A stretch of 64,000 nt of DNA from Oryzias latipes (Eukaryota; Chordata; Actinopteri; Beloniformes; Adrianichthyidae): the NCBI RefSeq assembly GCF_002234675.1, contig NC_019876.2, positions 28,905,196 through 28,969,195 on the forward strand, given 5' to 3'. This document shows, piece by piece, positions 51,401-64,000 of this stretch (positions are counted from its first letter, which is position 1; the number at the start of each line of letters is the position of its first letter). Made by a program: the position numbers and the translations under genes. The notes beneath the pieces are model-generated. The model made no database searches and was not told the DNA's origin. It was given only the letters and a program-made list of their open reading frames with translations.

Positions 51401-51630
51401 GCAGCACAATGAAATCATCACAGGTCCACCTGTTAGCGCGGCGACTCCTCTCTGAAGCCGCAGAGCGGCGCGAGCGCCTGCAGCATCGCGGCGCGAACGC
51501 CCGCGGAGCAGGACGGCGCGAGCGCCGCCTCACTCACCTTGAACACATCCCCGTAGGTGCCGCTCCCGAGTCTGTGAATCAGCTCGTAGTCCTCCAGCGG
51601 GTCCAGGAACGACACCCCGATTGTGTCCAT
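18450..51630 (-). CDS. map4k2: Mitogen-activated protein kinase kinase kinase kinase 2 (germinal-centre kinase)
   Basis: Thirty coding exons give 837 aa; human MAP4K2 is 820. Exons: 51630-51538, 40910-40853, 39559-39469, 39162-39098, 37942-37887, 37780-37733, 37655-37613, 37518-37446, 36693-36562, 35630-35568, 35489-35408, 34130-34014, 32609-32531, 30486-30428, 29311-29278, 27630-27490, 27399-27224, 27038-26997, 25487-25403, 25317-25238, 25164-25104, 25021-24898, 23187-23129, 22472-22369, 21365-21188, 21116-21048, 20970-20884, 20812-20742, 20660-20605, 18537-18450. All junctions are GT-AG and phases close (2514 nt). It is a Ste20-family kinase with an N-terminal catalytic domain and a C-terminal citron-homology domain; the human protein activates JNK and p38 downstream of TNF and TLR signals. 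Intron 1 is 10.6 kb. The 27.2-27.6 kb linker exons are the least certain; the rest is firm. Confidence 0.95.
18612..18955 (-). mobile_element. Five-copy TIR family, copy A (partial)
   Basis: This half-copy runs from GTGGAAAGACACATTTGTCG to the terminal ACGTACGTAGCAGCTGTGAG. It is in the same orientation as copy C at 32.86-33.72 kb, and internal matches (AAGACCCGTTGGCTGAAACC, ATGATGTGGATCACGCATGG) are collinear with C. No coding capacity. It lies in the last map4k2 intron, 75 bp from the final exon. Confidence 0.65.
19593..19771. mobile_element. 179-bp hAT-like MITE, copy 1
   Basis: It begins CAGGGGTCCCCAAATCCAGG and ends GGAGACTCCTG, an imperfect inverted repeat. CACTAGAG on both sides (19585-19592 and 19772-19779) is a perfect 8-bp target duplication. 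It is the same length as, and about 85% identical to, the copy at 55359-55537. No reading frame of note. Confidence 0.8.
21925..22040 (+). repeat. Dispersed repeat fragment related to 45.4-45.5 kb
   Basis: CAGTTTTAGGCA, ACGGGC(G/A)ATTG, GCGCAAAT/GCACAAAT and GGCTCAGTG occur in the same order, inverted, at about 45395-45510. Both copies are short and diverged. The class is not known. Confidence 0.4.
23559..24625. mobile_element. RTE-like LINE-derived composite
   Basis: The left part (23559-24000) is headed by CATCCATCCATCCATC and in minus-strand translation gives the C-terminus of a non-LTR reverse transcriptase (a Gly-Arg-Pro-rich stretch, then [11 protein letters not shown] and [10 protein letters not shown]). 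The microsatellite is then its 3' tail. The right part (24200-24620) matches another common fish repeat segment (GGGGGTCTCCAATTGCAGAC-like, then GTGGCAGTCGAAGGCGGGTGCC). The junction may be a compound insertion. It lies in the map4k2 intron at 23188-24897. Confidence 0.6.
26150..26835. repeat. Pentanucleotide array (CCTAA/CCTAG/TCTAA)n in map4k2 intron 18
   Basis: About 680 bp of 5-bp units, mostly CCTAA and CCTAG in alternating runs, grading at both edges into TCTAA/TCTAG. A homogeneous CCTAT block lies at about 26231-26266. It ends about 160 bp before exon 18. The variant runs suggest slippage and local block duplication. Confidence 0.9.
28031..28145 (+). mobile_element. Partial tRNA-SINE tail with (ATT)n
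   Basis: It is collinear with the reverse complement of 7911-8000 (CTGCAGCTCACCGCTC, GGGTCAAA, AAAGAATTTCCC, GTGGGATAAA). It ends in ATTATTATT repeats at 28117-28144. The tRNA-like head is missing, so this is a 5'-truncated copy. Confidence 0.65.
28609..29194 (+). mobile_element. Five-copy TIR family, copy B
   Basis: It runs from a weak left end (TCACAGCCACTACCTACATT) to the right end AAATGTACGTAGCGGCTGTG. The shared core ATCACGTATACGGCGCACAG followed by ATCACGTTCAGATGACATC is present. It lacks the GC-rich middle block found in C and E. It stops about 84 bp from exon 15 of map4k2. Confidence 0.65.
30768..31918 (+). mobile_element. Degenerate Tc1-like element
   Basis: The ends GAGGAAATAAGTATTTGATC (left) and, inverted, GATGAGGAAATTAGTATTTC (right) form the terminal repeats. 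Plus-strand frames give [14 protein letters not shown] and [16 protein letters not shown], the DDE region of a Tc1 transposase, in two different frames. It is inactive. It lies in the map4k2 intron between exons 13 and 14. Confidence 0.75.
32860..33720 (-). mobile_element. Five-copy TIR family, copy C (near full length)
   Basis: About 860 bp bounded by inverted ends, CCGTGTCACACTGCAGCTAC at the left and GTACGCAACAGCTGCGTGAC at the right. The core GATGTCATCTGAACGTGATC followed by TGTGCGCCGTATACGTGATC is the exact reverse complement of that in copies B, D and E. A GC-rich middle at about 33120-33190 interrupts otherwise AT-rich sequence. No protein of transposase type is encoded, so it is non-autonomous. 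Confidence 0.7.
36050..36515. other. Unclassified GC-rich intronic block in map4k2
   Basis: About 465 bp of CpG-containing sequence (for example CACGGTGGCCGGGATCGCCA and TCGGTCGCGCGGTGGTATT) inside an AT-rich intron. Short overlapping frames occur in all registers on both strands, without a domain. It resembles the body of a DNA transposon in composition, but I could not find its ends. Confidence 0.35.
36945..37292 (+). mobile_element. Five-copy TIR family, copy D (partial)
   Basis: A right-half copy from CAGACTTTTCATGCATGAAC to the terminal GCACGTAGCGGCTGTGGGAC. It shares the core ATCACGTATACGGCGCACAG with B and E. It ends about 150 bp from exon 8 of map4k2. Confidence 0.65.
37580..37602. 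repeat. (GT)n microsatellite
   Basis: About eleven GT units in the 94-bp map4k2 intron between exons 7 and 8, roughly 10 bp downstream (minus sense) of the exon 7 donor. Length change here could affect a very short intron. Confidence 0.9.
39586..40463 (+). mobile_element. Five-copy TIR family, copy E (near full length)
   Basis: Inverted ends TAAAGGCCGTGTCGCACAG (left) and CTGTGCGACAAAACCTTTA (right) bound about 880 bp. The family core is at about 39914-39960. The GC-rich middle at 40110-40240 is related, in opposite orientation, to that of copy C. The left end reaches within about 26 bp of the splice acceptor of map4k2 exon 3. Confidence 0.7.
41570..42390 (-). mobile_element. Degenerate Tc1-like element in map4k2 intron 1
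   Basis: Collinear with the element at 58.24-59.23 kb over strings such as TTCCTCCTCTGGATCATCCA, GATGGTCTCTGGAGAACTTC and CAGATCATTTGTTCTCCACC. The transposase lies on the minus strand and is broken. Ends not defined. Confidence 0.55.
42960..43155 (-). repeat. Dispersed repeat, copy 2 (family of 7.8 and 60.8 kb)
   Basis: This is the reverse complement of the 8190-8395 and 60905-61090 segments, with shared strings AAGCTCCGCCCCTTTCTGAT and CTGGAATCTGGATCAGAACT. The left limit is unclear. Confidence 0.6.
43225..43490 (+). mobile_element. Tc1-like 3' fragment
   Basis: It corresponds to the last 350 bp of the element at 30.77-31.92 kb: GAGAGCTGAAGCTCAG, CAGCAACAGCCACCAAATCT, then CTACCATCAGGATGACAGAC. 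Only the C-terminal coding remnant and right arm remain. Confidence 0.55.
44155..44210. repeat. Hairpin-forming inverted repeat
   Basis: TGTTCATTAAC (44159-44169), GTTAATGAACA (44176-44186) and TGTTCATTAAC again (44190-44200) give two overlapping 11-bp stems. Outer GCAAAAAATGTT and its inverse flank them. It is probably the end or junction of an unclassified transposon. Confidence 0.5.
44588..44690 (+). mobile_element. hAT-like end (CAGTGCTTCTCAA)
   Basis: The motif CAGTGCTTCTCAATTATTTT followed by a C-rich stretch is the outer end of a common fish hAT-like family. I did not find the partner end. A C-run and (CA)n at 44660-44684 follow directly. Confidence 0.5.
45395..46560. other. map4k2 intron 1 segment with one repeat fragment
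   Basis: 45395-45510 is the inverted partner of the repeat at 21.93 kb, followed by a short hairpin (TACTGAGCTCTGAAGCTCAGTA) at about 45499-45520. The rest, to 46560, shows no gene or recognisable element. Confidence 0.4.
46580..46622 (+). repeat. Solitary minisatellite unit in a head-to-head palindrome
   Basis: AGGCCTATTACCT (46580-46592) and AGGTAATAGGCCT (46608-46620) form a perfect 13-bp stem with a 15-nt loop. From 46594 on, 29-30 nt match the 34-bp unit of the array at 47.46-49.91 kb, and the left arm is the inverted tail of the same unit. It lies about 830 bp outside the array. Confidence 0.75.
46670..46908 (+). repeat. SINE/LINE-tail repeat, copy 3
   Basis: It is homologous to 9199-9510: CCCATTTACCTGTGCAGC, GGAGGAAGAAAACCC, CAAACACCACGCAGAG, GGGATTTGAACCAGAGCCTT and GTTAGCCGCTGCCCTCATTG, in order. 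No coding capacity; diverged. Confidence 0.6.
47455..49911. repeat. 34-bp minisatellite, about 72 units, in map4k2 intron 1
   Basis: The unit starts GCACGCAGGCAGCGAGGTCC and ends TAGACCTGTACGGG. Variants differ mainly at a few fixed positions: CGCA/CACA, GGCAGC/AGCAGC/GGCTGC, GAGG/AAGG, TACT/TCCT/TAAT, AGACC/AGGCC. The copies fill about 2457 bp with only small breaks near 48061 and 48165. Because 34 is not a multiple of 3, long repetitive minus-strand frames arise; these are not genes. A roughly 380-bp block at about 48483-48860 recurs at 49264-49640 with an offset of 781 bp, including the same rare units. Confidence 0.95.
49912..51300. other. map4k2 intron 1, distal part
   Basis: No gene. 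At about 50260-50360 there is similarity to 44225-44300 (ACAATGGTAC, TTTTCATG, GATGCAGCC in order), suggesting a diverged dispersed repeat on either side of the minisatellite. Other frames up to 99 aa lack any family features. Confidence 0.4.
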
Positions 51631-51639
51631 GTTCGGAAG

Positions 51640-51840
51640 CACTCGGGAAGCTCCGGAGGGACTGACTACGCGCGCATCGCAAAGACGGAGAGGAGCGAGC
51701 CCGGCTAACGGATGCGGCTCACTGCAACGGGCTGAGGAAGGCGCGCGGGGCAGGCGGCTCTCTGACACAGCCCGTCTGCACAGTGCGCATGAGCGACGAC
51801 CTGCGGCTGTTGGCTTTGAAGGCCACGCGCCAAATTAGAG
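51640..51840 (-). promoter_or_regulatory. map4k2: GC-rich map4k2 promoter region
   Basis: The 200 bp upstream of the ATG are GC- and CpG-rich against an AT-rich background, with no TATA box. This is consistent with a broadly expressed, dispersed-start promoter. It lies only about 1.5 kb from the men1 stop codon. Confidence 0.45.
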
Positions 51841-52740
51841 CTTTTTGTCCCCAGCCTGACTGCGTCTGAAGCACCGCCCTCCTGCTGCAGTGACCCCCCC
51901 CCCCAGAACTGTCTGTGATCCTTGTAATACAATATAATAATGTTATGTAATATATGTTTAAAAGAAAATTGAACATAAAAGGGTAGAAATGTAGATATCT
52001 GCTTCTCTTTATTAAGCAATTAGTCCATCTCTATTTAACAATCATAATTAATGGATTCCATGTGTTATATGTGTTTACTGTTTATATGTATAAAAGTGTA
52101 AATAGGTTTATTTATGATTAGAAGCAATAAGAACATTATTAAGCAAATCTCCTTCAACCATTGTTTTCCTGCTTCTCTTCTGCTGCTTAACTCCGTCTAC
52201 AATGTTTCATCTATTTCAACCATCCAACTATTCAAATGTTCAGCTGTTCCTGATTTTTCCAGCTGTGACCTTTGGTCCTTTAAATCCTTAAAACTTTTCC
52301 AGATATTCCAGGATTTCTACCTCCATTGAAATACATGAAAGCCATGATGGAATCCTTGGTGCAGAAGCTCGCTGGTTCGATACCCAGCTGTAACATTTTT
52401 CCCAAACATAACCTTTTTCTTATTGTGCTGTTTTTACTTTATCTATGCTCAACTTTGAACATTTTTTTTTGCCAATTATTACCCTTTAAGTTTCATTTTC
52501 ATTCAGCAATAAAGCATCAACCCTGCACCTTCTTCTAGCTTTGAATGAACTTAATCAGATTGGACATTTCTTTGTCTTTTTTCTGTGTTCTTTTGGCTGA
52601 AACTGCTTGAAATGAACCAAATCAGTCCAGACTCTGGATGGAAGTGGAACTTGTTCCTTCACCAACAGGCAGCTGGACTGAATAAACGCCGTCACACGTC
52701 TGCTCACATCAGGACACTGCTGCACATCGTTAGACCACAA
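51841..52740. other. Spacer between map4k2 and men1
   Basis: AT-rich, with no gene. It lies between the map4k2 promoter region and the likely men1 polyadenylation signal. Confidence 0.45.
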
Positions 52741-52761
52741 AACGTTGAGGTTCATCAGCTT

Positions 52762-53309
52762 TTTATTTCTTGCAGAAACCAAAGCAACAAAAACAACAAG
52801 GGGTGAAGCCGAGAGGATGTTGCATGACTCCACCTGGACAGGGTCTGGTCTTGCCGGCCGTCTCAAATTACTATAAATACTCTAAACTATGGCATTCCTT
52901 AAAACTAAAGGCCACCTACTTCAGAAAACAACAGATTGGAACCAAAAACAAACTTAAGGCAACATAGAGCTAGCAAGAAATAAGCCGTCTGTAAAGAGTG
53001 GGAAATGTTACACAGTAACTATCCTAAATTCAGTCAAGCCCTCAGTCGAGACCACAGCGGTGCACAAACGTCTGCGCACGTCGCTCCCGGTCCTTCCTGT
53101 TTCTTTAGCTTCCTCATGTAGATCACTATGAAGTCACACGGTGTGCAACAGCAGCTAATAAAACACAACCTAACCTACAATCAGGGGGTGCGGGCCGGAC
53201 TGCAGGAGCACAAAGTCACGCGATGTGTGGAGCTCGGCATGTTGCTGATGAGAGCGCGCTTCCATCTTCACAGTATGTCCTGCACGCCATCCCGACCCCC
53301 CTCCCTGAC
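52762..53309 (-). other. men1: Probable 3' UTR and polyadenylation signal of men1
   Basis: A minus-strand AATAAA lies at 52762-52767, about 545 nt past the stop codon at 53310-53312. No coding signal between them. Confidence 0.5.
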
Positions 53310-62393
<9,084 letters not shown>

Positions 62394-64000
62394 GGTATCC
62401 GATGGCACGCGGCTCAGGGGGTCCGACGGCTCCACATCTGCAGCACACGGATGTGACGGACAAAAGCTCAGGCATGAAACACGGAACTTTATTCTTCACA
62501 TCTGCAGTTTCTCAATGGAAGAGCCTCACGACTCCCCAAAGGCAGCTGGTCGTGTTCAAACTTTTCATTTATGTCCAGTTTTTTAAGAAAAATTCTTGCA
62601 AACAATTAAGTTTTAGCAAATGCAAAACAAAACTAACGTTCATTTAAAAAAAGAAAGACACCTGAAAATAAAATAAGATAAAAAGTAAAACGATGAAAAC
62701 TCATTGGTAGCAGAAAAGAGAAACAGTAAACTGGTCACATGACGCCCTCCTGAGAGACAGAAGAGTTTTAGAAGCAGAACACCTAAAGGAGAAATCTATG
62801 GGAACAAGCTATTAAATGACATAAATTGGAAATAAATCATGGTTACGGCCAGGTACATTTTGTATAAATTGTACATAACATTTACCCCACAAATATGTTT
62901 CTATCCAAATTTATCAAATATAGAAAATAATTCTCGTTTGTGTAATGATTTCCCTGATTAAACAGTAACTTTATTCTAAATTTCAAACAAATCCTCACAT
63001 ATTTCAATTCTGATAATAAAATAGTAGATAATAGTTTTAATTTGTTACTTCTCCAATCTACATTTGACATACATAAGTGTCAGCCAGCTTTCTTTTTTTA
63101 ACCATTTTCCTGTTATTCCTATTATAAACTTTAATGGAAGCTTTTGGAACGATCACATTGGTTATTGATTCTGACGATCGCCTTGATGATGCGTTTGATA
63201 TACTGTTCAATAAAGTCAGTAAAAAAAAAAGTGGTGACCATTTTAGGCCTTTAATATTACATGAACAGGTAAACTTTTACCACGTGTTAAAAATACGGTA
63301 AAACCATGTCATGTGAGGAAGATTTCAACATTTCTGATGTAAAACTGCAGAATGAGAGCAACTGTCAGTTGGTTTCCTGTATGTCTCAGAGTGGAAAAAG
63401 AAGGCGGGAAAACCCTTGAATGAAAATATTTAAACATATGAGTCACAGGTTTGCTTCCTGTCTGTGTTTTTTTCTTTCTCTGTTTGCATTTATTAAAGTA
63501 TTTGAAAGTCTTTTCTGCTTTTAGTAACACATGATCTGCTTTCATCTCGTCTTTTCACGACACAACTGGTCCATCGCAGTCATCTACACACTGCTAAGTG
63601 TGTTAGGTTTTTATTTTGAATTATAATGGATTACACAACAGCCAACAGGACAAGTGTGGCCAGGCGCGCGCGCGCTCCGTTTCATAACAGTGTTCTTCAT
63701 CCCGTTAGCGCGTGGATGTGTGGAGCTCAGGTGGGCGGGGCACCCCTACACTTCCAGTCATACAGTTGATGCCAAGCTGCTAAAAAAAAGGCTCGTGCGA
63801 GCTCAATCAAACAAACGAATTCATTTAAATGCCCCCATGAAGGGCCACAGTCTACTGCTTAACTCTGAAAAACATCGTTAAATAAATTCCATTTATAAAT
63901 GGGCTGGATAACGTAGGCTAACTAGCTAACTACCCACAAACCTGATCTTTATTGTTATTAAAGTTCGGGGTTACTTTAAATCTGCGTTGCATAAAAATAG
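62394..64000 (-). promoter_or_regulatory. men1: men1 5' UTR acceptor and upstream region
   Basis: A minus-strand acceptor GTGCTGCAG|ATGTGG sits at 62438, so the ATG exon has about 44 nt of 5' leader and is spliced to an upstream noncoding exon. I could not place that exon. The only CpG-rich candidate is GGCGCGCGCGCGCTCC at about 63662-63678, which may mark the promoter. The rest is AT-rich without a gene. The downstream ATG at 62393 was chosen because it matches the menin start; an in-frame ATG at 62435 would add 14 non-conserved residues. Confidence 0.4.

Larger units (their letters stand above)
34014..51630 (-). other. map4k2: map4k2 exons 1-12: Ste20-type kinase domain
   Basis: Catalytic elements are intact. 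The Gly-rich loop is GSGTYGDV (residues 23-30) in exon 1. The ATP-anchoring lysine is in AIKIVKLDP (K44), exon 2. The alpha-C glutamate is in [10 protein letters not shown], exon 3. The hinge and GGGSLQDIY are in exon 4. HRDIK (D135) is in exon 6, GANILL in exon 7, and DFG (153-155) in exon 8. GTPYWMAPE spans exons 8/9, with the activation-loop sequence SFIGTPYW typical of germinal-centre kinases. Domain closure HPF follows in exon 12. Nothing suggests a pseudokinase. Confidence 0.95.

Noticed and set aside
51433-51537. Continuation of map4k2 exon 1 past 51538
   Set aside because: A consensus donor AAG|GTGAGT follows VFK, the same place as the family's first intron; the extension reads as low-complexity Ala/Arg sequence.
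62394-62435. In-frame upstream ATG of men1 (62435)
   Set aside because: It would add 14 residues without match to menin and lies just after the splice acceptor; the MGLQSAQ start at 62393 fits the family.

Overview
The window looks like vertebrate, almost certainly teleost, nuclear DNA. Four spliced protein-coding genes of human chromosome 11q13 type sit among fish-type repeats: Tc1-like elements, L2-like and L1/Tx1-like LINEs, tRNA-derived SINEs, and hAT-like and piggyBac-like MITEs. The species cannot be fixed from the sequence alone. Exons were assembled by hand from splice sites, phases and remembered family sequence. All four models close without a frame break.

Layout. (1) 0.6-2.5 kb, + strand: a two-exon RBM4/lark-family gene that lacks the CCHC zinc knuckle. 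(2) 2.5-11.6 kb: intergenic, with a degenerate Tc1 element, an L2-like LINE, a 400-bp hAT-like MITE with perfect 8-bp target duplications, a SINE nested in another repeat, and two piggyBac-like MITEs. (3) 11.6-15.3 kb, - strand: a canonical RBM4 gene (two RRMs plus CCHC knuckle) convergent with the first. A 5'-truncated L1-like element with a 16-bp target duplication lies just upstream of its promoter. (4) 17.9-51.6 kb, - strand: map4k2 (germinal-centre kinase), 30 coding exons, 837 predicted aa. Its introns hold most of the window's repeats, including a 2.5-kb array of 34-bp units in intron 1, a 0.65-kb CCTAA/CCTAG array, and five copies of one terminal-inverted-repeat family. (5) 52.7-62.4 kb, - strand: men1 (menin), nine coding exons, 621 predicted aa, followed by its upstream region to 64 kb.

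Functionally, the RBM4 proteins are splicing and translation regulators. MAP4K2 is a Ste20-type kinase upstream of JNK/p38. Menin is the nuclear scaffold of MLL/KMT2 methyltransferase complexes and binds JunD. They share a neighbourhood, not an operon; the tight same-strand map4k2-men1 pair matches the human arrangement as I know it. I found no unknown protein-coding system. The most unusual material is the repeat architecture: a minisatellite with higher-order duplication and a separate head-to-head copy of its unit, a five-copy inverted-repeat family of which one copy abuts a splice acceptor, and an L1 insertion that split a CRE-containing upstream region.
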